Assembly: GCA_009192285.1 (NCBI GenBank) | Contig: WBVU01000015.1 | Span: 1,190,190 to 1,254,189, forward strand | DNA: 64,000 bases | Direction: 5' to 3' | Source of the DNA: Morchella semilibera | Taxonomy: Eukaryota; Ascomycota; Pezizomycetes; Pezizales; Morchellaceae | Made by a program: the position numbers and the translations under genes | Shown: piece by piece, positions 37,045-48,989 of the stretch | Layout of the letters: each line of letters begins with the position of its first letter | How positions within the stretch are numbered: the first letter of the stretch is position 1 | The notes under the pieces: generated by a model | Database searches by the model: none | What the model saw: the letters and a program-made list of their open reading frames with translations, nothing else | Told to the model about the DNA's origin: nothing

Positions 37045-38499
37045 ATGGCTTCTTTAAGAATTTCTCGCTCAATTATTACCAGAACCTCTCGTAGGTTCGT
37101 GGCGGAACCGCTGCCCCGCTTGCCCCACCATGTCTCTTTGCCTGGGGTGAGACACAACTCAGCTGCCGCAGCTGCAACCGCGCATGCTTTCATTGAGCAG
37201 GATCACCACCATCATGATAATCATCACCACCATCCATCTGCTACTGTCTCAATTCCTCCAATTAAGCCGTTAGAAACTCCTCCTATTCTCCGTGGTAAGG
37301 TCAGTCCGGAGAAGATTGTGGCCCCAGAACTCAACCATCTCAAGCAGCAGATTCAAATGCTCTGCTCAACTCAAATTCCTGGACTTGATCTTACTTCAAA
37401 ATACTACCTTGGGGCCAACGGAAAGCTTTTCCGTCCTATGGTTATCTTTCTTATGTCTAGGGCAACCGCTGTGGCCCCTAAAAAAGATGGTTGGAAGACC
37501 GTGAGTGCCGCTCTGGAGAGAACCTTTAACAACCCAGTCGCTCCCGTCAATATTCTCCACGATCTCAACCCGGATTTTTCTTCCCTTTCGTCTAAGCTGA
37601 TGCCCGTTGATATTCTTGGAGGTCAAGGTCAAGGTGTTCAAGTCCTCGGGACACAACGACGTTTGGCAGAGATTGTTGAGTTGATTCATACCGCGACCCT
37701 TCTTCACGACGACGTCATCGACCACGCGGAGACTAGGCGTGGTAAGCCATCCGCCAACGTTTTTAGCGGCAATAAGCTTTCCATCCTCGCCGGCGACTAT
37801 ATGCTGGGCCGTGCATCAGTTTACCTTGCTCGTCTTCGTGAGCCAGAGGTGATTGAGCTCCTCGCCGAGGTCATTGCTGAGTTGGTTAAGGGAGAGTTGT
37901 TCCAGCTTCAAAACACCGGGACCGACTACAATTCGCCCGATTATCTCAAGGAATCACTCGACTACTACCTCGAGAAGACGTACTTGAAAACAGCCTCGCT
38001 TCTTTCAAAGTCTTGCCGTGCCGCTGCGGTTTTGGGCGGCACAACTGATGAGATTTCAGAAGCTGCTTACATCTACGGAAAGAATTTGGGGCTCGCCTTC
38101 CAACTTGTCGATGATATCCTTGATTACACGAGCTCTAGTGAAGAGATTGGGAAGCCCGCAAGTGCAGACCTTGAATTGGGGTTGGCCACCGCTCCAGTGT
38201 TCTATGCATGGGAAGAGTTCCCGGAACTTGGACCTATGATTGCTAGGCAATTTTCCGAGCCTGGTGATTCTGCTAAGGTAGATATACTGTATGGATTCGG
38301 TCGATAAAAAATATTCTAACATATATATTCCGTCTAGGCACGTGAATTGGTTCACAGAAGTCAAGGTATCCAAAAGACCAGAGATCTCGCTAGGTCGTTC
38401 TGCGAAACTGCCCGCCAAGCCATCTCTGTCTTCCCTGACACGGAGGCGCGGGCTGGCCTGGAAGAGATCCTCAACAAGGCCCTTGCCCGCAAGAAATAG
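37045..38499 (+). CDS. COQ1: Mitochondrial hexaprenyl/polyprenyl diphosphate synthase (ubiquinone side chain)
   Basis: Two exons, 37045-38277 and 38338-38499 (intron 60 bp); predicted 464 residues. Trans-isoprenyl diphosphate synthase that elongates farnesyl/geranylgeranyl diphosphate with isopentenyl diphosphate to make the tail of coenzyme Q. The first Asp-rich motif LLHDDVIDHAETRRG lies at about residues 218-232 and the second QLVDDILDY at about 352-360; SILAGDYMLGRA, LVKGELFQL and KTASLLSKSCR are also conserved. The first 25 residues are Ser/Arg-rich with almost no acidic residues (MASLRISRSIITRTSRRFVA), a clear mitochondrial presequence. Residues 54-63 are a His-rich stretch (HHHHDNHHHH). 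The product length of the tail cannot be deduced from the sequence alone. HOP2 follows in tandem 1.3 kb downstream. Confidence 0.95.
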
Positions 38500-39839
38500 T
38501 CGAATTAGTAAAAACATAGCAAACCTCGAAACTTACTTCCCGGATTCCTCAACGAAATAATGGAAAGTAAAGGTTTATGATTTATTATACTGTAGATATC
38601 CTTTTCCCTTATTTTCATTTCCTCCCTTCCATTCTCTGGGATTTAGCTTGGGTACATTTATTGTATATAAATTTTAGTTGTTTCTTCCGGTTATTTCTGC
38701 TGTTTATGAGATCTTCTCGTAGTGTGTAAGGGTTTTCGGTTATCGCCACTGGGGTTTTCTTTTGTATAGGATCTGGGGTTTCTTCGTTAAGGTTGGTCTT
38801 ACTATTGAGTATGGATTTCGCCTATGGTTGCAGTTTTTTGAGCCCTCATTGTAAGGATTGATATAAATATACAAGCATACGAATATAGAATTCTTTTAAA
38901 AGAGTATGTTTGAATTTAGATATTTCGTCAAATTGTTTATTGACCTTGGAGCTATATGCAATCTCGAGGTCTTGCCGGTGGTGAAATTCATTGTAGGTAC
39001 ATGGAACAGCATGTGTGTCCCTTTCGTGTTACCAGTGGGGTATAGCTACATGTATAGATATTTTGTTTCTTGGGTAGATGATCAAAAAGTGATTGTATAT
39101 AGCATACATGTATGTAGTGCAGTGCACCCCAGCCTCGTACTGATCTACAACTACATGTACATGTACTTACGTGTATGTAGTAGTACATGTAAGAAGGGGG
39201 AAAAATGAGCCGATTATATCAATAGCGCATAGATATAATTACGGTTATATAAAATGTGGGTAACTCAAATTACTGCAGCTAAAATAGATGTAGTTATATA
39301 TATGGTGGTAGCACACGAACGGGACCAATGGAGTGGGGTTGTCTACATAATTAATTAGGCGTATATACTGTACTCTAGTTGCGTGGATACATATAGGAAT
39401 CAATCAACAAACAGAGCCGGTACCTCGTAAGTGGGAAAGATCGGGGTGAGTGATGGATGATGATCCACGGCCTAGGACAACAACAAAATTACATGTATGC
39501 AAACATGTACACCAATGCCACTACATGTATACATTATACATGTATGATATAGCACCAGGTTCTGACCTAATAGTACAAGCTGTAATTGTAAGTTTAGCAT
39601 TATGAAATAAAGTTTTGATGACCTCTGTTCATTTAGGTGTAGTACGTGAACCTGTTACACAACCTAAGGCAATAGGCTGGCTCCCTTCGTCGTCAAAGTA
39701 TCACATAATCCCAGGAGTCACCAGAGAAAAGCACTTTGATTCCTTCTAAAGTACGTACCTGTCATTTATCACCTAGCTTCAGCCAGTACCTCACTTCATT
39801 GCCCATACTTCATCTGGAGAATACCATCAGCCGGAATAC
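38500..39839. other. Intergenic spacer with TACATGTA cluster
   Basis: Separates COQ1 and HOP2. Eight copies of TACATGTA lie between 39047 and 39544 (39047, 39105, 39152, 39158, 39184, 39490, 39522, 39537), two of them overlapping. T-rich DNA just after COQ1 probably holds its 3' UTR. No gene seen. Confidence 0.6.
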
Positions 39840-41438
39840 ATGCCTCCTAAGAAAGAAAAGAAGGAGCACCTCGCTGGTGATCAAGGTGAGAGGTTCTCAG
39901 CTTATGTTTACTTTTTATGCATAGAGCCGATATTAATCCGTGTTCCTGCATCATATAGCCAATGAACTGATCATCGACTATCTCCGCCAACAGAATCGAC
40001 CATATTCTGCTACAGGCAAGTAATATTTACTCCCTGCTTTTCGAGCGATTTCTGTCACGGGAGGTTACGCTTAACTAATAGGAATCTAGACATTAGCGCA
40101 AACCTTCATAATGCAGTTACTAAGAGTCAGTATCAATTCAGAGGAAACTAGGAATCGCTTCCCAAGTGGAGGCTCCTCTCTCACTTATTTTCAGGCGTTG
40201 ATAAAAAAAGTAGCTACTGCAGCAAAGATATTGAAAGAGCTCCATGAGAAGGGGGAAATCGAGGGAAGGGCTTCTGGAAAGCAAGTCGTATATCACGCTA
40301 CCCAGGTCTCCCTCACTTTTAGATTCCATCTGAGCTATAAGAGAAAAATATCGTTCTGACATTTTGTATGTGTAGGATCCTAAAGACTTCGCTAGCGCGG
40401 AGGACCTGAAGGCTATGGACGAAAATATTGCAGGCACGTTTATGGCCCTTCTTGCTTTCAGAAGTTTTCAAAGACAGTTAGCTGAAGTTTTATAGTGGTG
40501 GCGAATGTGGCTAAGTGAAACTTTTTAGGTACCAAGCTCAAGATAGTCAAGGTGAAATCTAAGTTCAAGTCGCTCCAAGGAACCTTGAATACACTCAAAG
40601 CAGCGCCTACAGTTTCATCACTCTGTGAGACTATCAGTACTCTTGAAGCCGAGATTCAGGAACTTGAGTCTTTCCTGAAGCCTATCAGAGCAGGTCCTAT
40701 CAAGTCTATCTCTGCTACTGAAAAGGCTGCCATGGACGTCGAGTATGTGAGACTTGAGACGTTATTGAGGCAGAGAAAGAAAACGTTCAAGGAATTCTGG
40801 GGGACCATCTGTGATGGATGCGGGGATTCAAATCCCAGTGACCTTTGGGTAAGTCTGGTCGTGATCACACTTCATGAAATCTCATACTCGTACGACCTCC
40901 TTCTCTTCTAGCGCCAACCCATTTTTGGTGTTTTTTATGGATCTCTTATCCGGGACCTATCAGCTTCTTAGCTTTTCTTTGAAATACCTCGCACCACTCA
41001 GCCCCTCTGATATCCATTATTGTTTTTATTTTATTTTTCCCATGGTCGGGCCATATACACCGTGAAAAATGAGAGACAGTGTCGATCCTGAGTGGCTATG
41101 TACTCTACATAGTTTCGTAAACCATTGGTCACGGACATGTCCCTCGAGAAATGTGGGGAAGCGGGTGATGGCGCGCCGTTTGCTTTTTCCTTGCCCTGCA
41201 TTTTTCTTTTTGCGGCTTTGATCGTCTGGTTCTGACAGTGAACAACTTCTTTAAATACTGTCTGTTGTATTTCGGTGTTGGGTCCATGTTCTGTTCGGCC
41301 CGAACGGGCTTTACAGGGCTTTGTGCTGCGGTTTCTTACAAACTGTTTATGTTCTTGCACGCATGCACGCATGCACACATGCACACATATTTGCTAACCC
41401 TTGAGAAGGAACGCCTAGGTTTAGAAGAGGATCCTTGA
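39840..41438 (+). CDS. HOP2: Homologous-pairing protein 2 (TBPIP family)
   Basis: Seven exons: 39840-39885, 39959-40015, 40090-40125, 40211-40305, 40376-40433, 40529-40848 and 41409-41438; predicted 213 residues, normal for Hop2/PSMC3IP. With Mnd1 it stimulates Dmc1/Rad51 strand invasion in meiosis. The N-terminal winged helix is seen in ANELIIDYLRQQNRPYSATD...ATAAKILKELHEKGEIEGRASGKQVVYHA; a leucine-zipper coiled coil follows (LCETISTLEAEIQELESFL); the C-terminal part is KKTFKEFWGTICDGCGDSNPSDLW-ERLGLEEDP, where the final nine residues come from a last exon 560 bp away. Introns 2 and 5 begin with GC (GCAAGT, GCACGT) instead of GT. Intron 3 ends in an A-run (AAAAAAAG), the weakest junction. 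Retaining the nearer acceptor at 40911 would give a different C-terminus. Confidence 0.88.
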
Positions 41439-43534
41439 AGCTCCAGGAGGCTTGGAGGAACGTTACCCAAGGCTATTGTTGACAATTCTTAAAGAGAACA
41501 AACTCGGGGACATTTAGTCCAAAGAATAGGTCTGTCCGGCCCGGATAAAAACATGATCTGTAATATTATCATTTTCTAGGCACCGTACGACAATCTATTA
41601 AATTCGCGGTGATTTTATAAGGCTGCGTACAGACAATTGATAACTTAATTGTTTTCGGTTATAAGTACCAGCATTGGACAGGGAATGTGGGGGAAGAAAA
41701 TGTGGGGGGTTTAGATGACCGGAGTGAAGGAGAGCTTCATCTCAAACTCTACATTTTTCACATGGGAAATCCCCGACAGACATGTCAGCTGAACACGGGC
41801 TTGAATTGGATGCTCTCCGCGGCGGACATCGCACTGGCAGCGAAATCTTTTGCACTTTAAAGAGGAGGTGAAAGTTCGGACGACAGGGAACTCATCCACG
41901 ATATCGAGATGAGAGGCCGGTCCGGATTATTGCGTTAGACCTGGTACGCTCCCTATCACCTATACAGCGACTCCGGATTTGAAAGGAGTCGTACCCTGAT
42001 GTGGCAATATCCAGTAGCCCCGGATGTTTTTGGTAATGCTCAATGAAACCAAAACAAGGCAATATTCTGGTAAACGCGGCAAAGCCGTGCTTGCAGGATT
42101 ATTGCTTAGACGAATACTTGTAGTACCTGGCCTTGATGGTCCCTGCAGACTATTGTGGATACACAGTAATCGATACCGCTAGTAAGGTCCAAATGGAGAT
42201 TCATTTATCTCATGTACCTACATTTGGAAGTTTGAGTGAGGCTGGAGAATATTACAAAAACCCCTCTACTGTGTAACTGCTGATATCCTAAGACTCTAAA
42301 GACGCCAAATAATTAAGATGACGTGTAGAGAACCTGTATGAATCACGAACTACTACTGTTTCGGTGCTGCATGCCCTACATATCATCTCCTCTGGACATC
42401 ATCTGCTTGTTTATAGATAAAGGAAGGTGCCGAAATCGAAGGTGGTGGTCATCCTGAACTTCTAGCTGCAATTTTATGGTCACCCGCGGCCGTCCCGCAT
42501 ATTGGAGGTTTAAGGTATAAATAAATTAATTAATAAAGTACGGAAAAAAAAATCGAAAAGTAAGACGCCGAAAAGTTCAGACGGAAGGAAACATTCCCAT
42601 AGACCTCCGTTTTCCGACCCTGTATTATAATATTGTAGGGCGTATGGAATTCCCTGCCGGATCTTCAACAAACTTTCGTCTGCTTGGAGTTGATTATAGA
42701 TTGGTCATGTGCCTGGTGATGAGGGCTTGAGAACGTCCCCTCCCTAATCGTATACCCCACCACATAACTCCGTACTGACGTATCTAGCTGTGCGTACATG
42801 TAACTATCCGGGTTAGTTAATCCATTTGGGACTGTACTCGTGTGTTCTTGAGGTGAGGTACCGGACAAACTGTCCCATGGTGATGCCAAGCTTCTAAAGA
42901 GAAGCGATGAACTTCGCAACGTCCCGTTTTTTTGGTTTATCGCCCTAAATCAAGTTGATTTCCCATTCCACTCGAGCCCCATTTTCTCGGGACAACCGTT
43001 GGTGTCAGCAGACAAACAAGATCTATGGGCTCTTCTCGGCAGTTTGTTTTCAGCTTCCCCCAGTCCTCTCCCAGGCGGCCTATTCGTGCACTAAGTTTCC
43101 AGAATGAGGTACAAGGCTTCCATCAGGAGAAACGCAGTTGCAATGGTTATGTAGTGATTTGCCTTCTGACTACCTACGTAAAGACACCATGAATCCTTCA
43201 TTCAACAAAAGCCACATTGTGCGCCTTGCATTGACTGGGTTAATACACTGGCACTGGTCTGTCTGGCGGTTATTGGTGGTGTGCCTGTCCTGTTCATGAT
43301 CCTGTTCTCCTGTCCGTCCCCGTGCTGCGTGGCCTGGTCATTCGTTATAACTTGTCTTGCGGCCTCCACCATCCACAGTAGTAGAAAAGAGGATCCTGTA
43401 TCTAATCCCCTACGTTTCCAATTCTGTGTTTATTTTGGCCCTCCGATTCCACCGGCAATCGTCTATCAGTCAATCCGCCCCCAACGAGGCATTCGCTTTA
43501 CATTGGAGTATTTTTGTCTCTTGTAATTCCTGTT

Positions 43535-43582
<48 letters not shown>

Positions 43583-44615
43583 TGTTCCTGTTTCCCGATC
43601 TTGTATTTCCGAAACATCTGCTGGGTGGTGAGCTAACAAGAACACATTGAGTAGTTAGCTGTTTGTCGTTTGTTGTTGTTCTGTTGTGTGAAAGAAGTTG
43701 AAGTAGGACAGCAGAGAAGAAAGAAAGAAAAGGCTGTTGTGACTTGAGCTTTGCTACTTTCTGATTGGTTGCTACATTCGGCAGCCCTTGCTAGCGCGCT
43801 GTGAATCCTTTCCTGCTCACCCCTCATCGGAACCGCTCCCCTCAACCTCACAGAGTCCGAAAATTTGGGTGTGGACAAGAGTCCCTGACCCCGCCAACCA
43901 GCTTCTCGTTGGGCCCTGGTTCTTTAGTAACAGTCCTGCCATTGGTCGACCTTGTCAGTGCCTCTGCAAGTTCACTGGCACGCTGGCTGACTGGTACGTA
44001 GATTATTGATCCATTGATTGATTGATCGATCTGTTCCTGAGACGATAGACACATCGCTTGCCAGAGATTTCATTTTTTATTCTCCCTCTTTATATTTGTC
44101 TTTATCGGCCTTGAAGTCTTCGTTGTCGTTGCTGCTACTTCCAGTGTCAGTGCCACTACTGCCACTACTGTAAACGCTACTGCTGCCATTGTCGCTTTCA
44201 ATTCTCCCAGTTTTCCCGTTCACCATCCCATCTCCGCTACCAGTGTCTTTCCGTCTGCCTGACCGCTGTCCAGAAGAAGAAGAAGAGGCAGACCCGAGAC
44301 AGCCACGGCAACTACTACTACCACATACCTGTCAACACAACATCAAGAGCTACACAGCATTATCATATCAAACGAAGAGAGAAGTTGAAGAGAGAGACAG
44401 AGAGAGAGGGAGAGTAATAAAGGGGGAAAATAACTAGGGTTGCCGTTGCAAGAGGTCTCGACTCCTCGGGAAGGCGAAAATTCTACCCCCCCCCCCCCCC
44501 CATTCCCCACACAGTAAAGTCTACTGTAACGTTAAAAGTCAACGAAAGTTCCTCTACCTCCCCTTCCTCCATCTTGCGAACCCGACCCACACAGTCAGTG
44601 ACCGCTCAAATCGCA
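41439..44615. other. Intergenic spacer and long 5' leader region of the CCCH gene
   Basis: No additional gene supported. Contains a (CT)n/(GT)n microsatellite at 43538-43584, a GAA/GA-rich tract at 44272-44420, a poly-C run at about 44486-44501, and TACATGTA at 42795. The last 1 kb is pyrimidine- and repeat-rich and probably transcribed leader or promoter of the CCCH protein gene. Confidence 0.5.
43538..43584. repeat. (CT)n-(GT)n compound microsatellite
   Basis: About 13 CT units run directly into about 10 TG units, upstream of the CCCH zinc-finger gene. Confidence 0.95.
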
Positions 44616-46701
44616 ATGACTGCCACCACTTCCTTCCCCTCACACGAGCAGCCACCACTCCAGCAAAAGGATTTGATCCATCCTCCTCCACCTGCTCTTC
44701 CCCCCATGAACCTTCCCACAAGTCAACCCCAGGCCGTGAGCACACCCCCGGAGCAGCCCATGTACTCCAACAACAACAATAGAGAGGGAAATAGAGACAG
44801 CAACACTTCTGCTGGCCCCAATTCGCAGCAGCAGTTTCGTCCTGGCAGCGGGAGGAGAAGCATGTCTGTTTCTCAACCACTTTCTGGCCAGCTTCCAACT
44901 CCCTCCAATGGAAATCCTGCTGCTCCTGCAGGTCCAACGCCCGTTCCGCACCAGCAACAGCAGCAGCCGCACGGGCAGCCGCCTGGGATCCCAATAGGAC
45001 CTAACATGCCACCGTTTGATGCTTCTAGGAGTCCTCCGAGCAATAAGAGTAAGTTTTTAGACTGTCTATTTGGCGGAACGCTTTCTGATTAGGAATCGCA
45101 GATCTAAACCACGTCCCTTGCAAGTTTTTTAGGCAGGGCGCCTGCCAGGCCGGGAAAGCTTGTCCTTTCTCTCATAATCTTGATCCATCTACAGATCAGG
45201 CTCCTTGCAAGTACTTCTCAAAGGTAAGCGGCGCGCAACTATAGGAAGGTTCTTTTGCCCCGAAAAAGCCGGTGCTAACCAAGCTACTTCCACGAAATAG
45301 GGAAACTGCAAGTTCGGCATCAAATGTGCTCTTGCTCATATTCTTCCTGATGGGCGCAAAATCAACAGGCCTAGCTACAACAATGGTGGCGGCCATGGTC
45401 AAATCCAGTTTAGTCGCATGGACACCAGCCATACCAATCACAGATCGGCTCTCCATAATTCGCTACTCCAAGCAAATATGATACCACACCACACTCCTAA
45501 TCACAACTTCAGCGGGCAGGACGACTTCAATGGAATCTCGAGCAATCAGTCTATCAATGGCGATAATATGTCAAGCTCGCTCCCCGGAGACTCTCCGCTT
45601 GACAATATTTCAACTTCTCAGAGAACATTGGGACCTCTGGATGCAACTCTACCAGCTTCGTTTGAGAGACATGATTTCTCGTTGTTTGCAAGGACTGGGC
45701 CGTATGCTTCCTCGGTTCCCAGCAAGTTCGGAATGGAGTCCCCGCCACCTTCGTTGTCCAATGGACGCAATGGTGTCTTGGCTTCTCTCTACATCTCAGC
45801 TTTCGGGGATGAGGAAAGTAGCATTGGTGGAGGGTTGTCTCGTTCACCTAGAGTGAATGGCGAGGACTCTTTGGGTCAAAGAATCATGCATTCATCTATG
45901 GCTTCGAGGCGCTCGAAGCTTCTACCATCTAGTTACGCTAGGGCGGAGAACATGGAGAGGATGCTTGGCGAAAGATTTCGTAAGGATAACGGCTCAGATG
46001 CGGATTTCGCATTTGAGGAGGACTTCGTTCCAAGCAGCCTCAACGAGCTTCTCACCCCGGCCGAGCGGAGCAGAAGGCTGTCTAGGACGGACGAGGAGGG
46101 GGTTTCTAGTTTCCGCCACAGTTTGACTGCACCTGGAACACCAGCGGACCCCGGTGTTATTGGGTCACCCCCTGTTGGCTCACCAAGCGGTGGGGGCGGT
46201 TGGGGGCCCATCGTCATGCGAACAAAGCGCGAAGACCATGAGGCTCCGGCTCTCAGTATTGGCCATGTTGGATCCCCGCTTAGGAATTCCTACCATCACG
46301 GCGATTCTAGCCCAACTTTCCGCTCCCTCACTCTTGGTCGCGAAACTTCGCCTTACCCTGGATCGCCCACCCGGGGAAACTTCGGCGGTGTCTCTGCGCT
46401 CACCCAGACTATGCAACGAGCTAGGCTCTCGTCTACCAGAAGTGACCCATACGATCTGCCTACCGTCTCGAAGTCTCTAGGCCCCAGTGGGAAACAGATG
46501 GAGAGGGCCATGTCCTCCTCACACTCAAGCAACAAGGGTGTTGCCTCAATTGATGAGGAGCCTGAGACCCAATTCCCGATGGAAGATGAGGATGAAACTT
46601 CAAGCAGCCGCCCGATTATGATTGGAGGTACTGGCCGCAGCTCTGGGTTGGGTCTTGAAGTTAGCCAGCAGCAATGGGAAGGATTCGGACCCCGCCGTTA
46701 A
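44616..46701 (+). CDS. CCCH zinc-finger protein (Lee1-like), two fingers
   Basis: Three exons: 44616-45048, 45102-45223 and 45301-46701; predicted 651 residues. The first 144 residues are Pro/Gln/Ser-rich and disordered. Two tandem zinc fingers of pattern C-x7-C-x5-C-x3-H follow: residues 151-169 (CKFFRQGACQAGKACPFSH) and 180-198 (CKYFSKGNCKFGIKCALAH). Such fingers normally bind RNA. The long C-terminal region is Ser/Gly/Pro-rich, with a conserved-looking block LGERFRKDNGSDADFAFEEDFVPSSLNELLTPAERSRR (residues about 370-405, shown in part) and a final acidic segment. The layout matches the fungal CCCH family related to yeast Lee1. ATG 44616 was chosen because the earlier in-frame start candidate is not ATG. 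The second intron (45224-45300) splits finger 2. Confidence 0.88.
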
Positions 46702-48487
46702 ACCTCTGGGTTTTGGGTGGCCTTCATGGCCTTCTTTTTCCCGTCATAACTAAACAGACTTCATATTAAGCCATTTTCCACGGCTTGGTGCGATTTCTTT
46801 CTTTCTTTTTCTTACGGTATATGGAGCGGAATTAAAAAAATCTTTCCGGGGGTAAGGGGAAATAAGGGAAACTAAAATTATCGGTTGGCGGAGTTATTTG
46901 ATTGTTTTGTATGAGTTTCAAATTCTTTTTCTGCCTGTTAATTCCCTCTTGTTTTCTATCTAAAATTACTTATGCATTTTGACCCTATCGTTTGGTAGTC
47001 GTGGTTATATCTTCTCACCTCCTTTCAGGTATAAGCTGTCTGAGTATTTCCACTATCTTTCATCACGTCTATCAGAATCACTTATAAGCATGATATTTTT
47101 CTGTTTTGCATTTTTTTTTTTTGTGTATGTGTGTGCCATTCCTGGTTTCATCAATGAGCAACGGTTAGAAATATGTCTCTTATGATAGTATCGATAATTA
47201 TTTCTTATTTTGTATTTCTTTGGAAGTAATTTGATCATTTCCCGCTAAGAAAGAGCAGAATAGGAATGTTTAAGGAGATACCATGAAGTATCAACTCTAC
47301 AGTTTAGGATGTGTACATGCTGTCTACTTTTTTTCCCCTCTTCTACATACCTGCTATAGATTGCTTTTTTTTTCTTTCTTTTTTCTCTCTTTTTCCCTTC
47401 CTGGCACGCTTATGCACGAGAGGAAAAAGTACTTGTACCCCGTTGATGCTAGGGGAAGGCATACATATATACTACCTCTGTTCTTGCATTGTATGTACCT
47501 CTTCGTCCCTTCTCTTTTTTCTATGCGCATATATACCGTGTCCTGTAAGCTTTGTAGATGCACGTACCAATATTACCAGTCCGTTTATTTTTATTAAGGT
47601 AACGTTACGCAAACTGTGAGGGGGCACAAGGTTACGGCAACCAAGTATTACATGGAGTGGGGTCCTGCACGTAAGCGGTGGGGTAGGGCGGGGGATTTAG
47701 CGGTATGGAGAGGGGGGGTATTGTACGCCTAGTACAGCTGTCAGAGTAGTGTAACAACGATGCTATATGGACCTACTTATTTAGGTTTTACACCTCAAAC
47801 GATACAGTATTACAGACAAGGCGACACAGATATCCTCAGTACGTGTAGGTCCAAGTTAGCTGGTCGACATTTATAATGTGGTCATGCTTCTGGCTACAAT
47901 GCACTGACAACGTTAGGTAGGATTCACCGTCCGAAAAACAAAATCCGTACTCGAGCTCACTATGGAACGAATCGTACAAAGACCCTGTATTACACTCTCT
48001 CGCACTGGCACCTTAAAATGCCACACTCACGGCCAGCACGCAACCGAAAAATTACCAGCACCCAATCTTCCCGTAATTAATATGGCAACCAGCATAAATT
48101 TTTGATCATAATAGATCACTCGTCGAGTGATAAGATGTGAATCAATTTCTCTTTGGCCATAAAATCCATATTCCCTGACTTTTTTGGTGGGTATTGGACA
48201 ACGTCGGTATGCGCACTATCGATAGGAAACACCTCGAGGCCGTTTTCTACGGCGGATCCTGTCGAGAAAGCACGCAAAGGGCTATCCATTTAGGTTTTAT
48301 TATTTCCAGCCACCATATGCCCCCTGTTAACACAACCAGAGTAGCGGCGAGCAACTCAGTGATATACTTTCGCCTAGTAAGGATTATTGCATTGACGTAA
48401 TAAGACCACGACCACGGTCTAGAAGTAGTGTCTCTTCGTGTACGACGACGGGAACTTTTGCTTATATGACGCGGACACTCCCATATA
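46702..48487. other. Intergenic spacer, 1.8 kb
   Basis: The first 200 bp after the CCCH gene are T-rich (3' UTR-like). Low-complexity T/C tracts run at 47330-47400. No gene supported. Confidence 0.5.
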
Positions 48488-48594
48488 CCCGGGGCAGGCA
48501 AGAAAAACCTGAACATCGTTTTTCTGGTAGCCGCCACTTTGACCCCTGCTAGCGCGCTTTTATGTTCGGGTTCTATTTGTCTGACCCGAGTATA
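48488..48594 (+). repeat. Left terminal inverted repeat
   Basis: Begins CCCGGGGCAGGCAAGAA. Each repeat also contains an inner inverted pair, ACCTGAACAT ... ATGTTCGGGT, so each terminus can form a hairpin. Confidence 0.9.
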
Positions 48595-48989
48595 ACCACC
48601 CATACCCGCGAAGAACTAAAAGATCTCTAGCGCGCGCGGGAGGCTACATGTGGGTTTAAAAGTCCCACAACTCTATCGCCTCGCTAACAGTTGTACCAAG
48701 CCCCGTGCAACCGCAAAAAAGAAAGTTCCGTGTAACCTCCGCCATGATCGATCGTCAACCATCCCAAGACAAAAAAAACTATGACTACGGAAAAAGTAAA
48801 ACCAAATATGTCAAGAAGAAGTTATATTCTTAGAAGCCCCTAATCGAGCTCCACCGAGAAAAAAAAAAAGAAAGTACAACTTTTTCCTCCCACACAATTG
48901 ATTATACTTCTCTTCCTGACCCTTTCTAGATCTACCCAATCAACCCCACTTCCAAATACTGAGTAGACCAGTATCTCATCCAATTGCAT

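Noticed and set aside
41711-41899. 62-codon Cys-containing ORF (minus)
   Set aside because: It starts from GTG rather than ATG, has no family match known to me and no convincing upstream exon.
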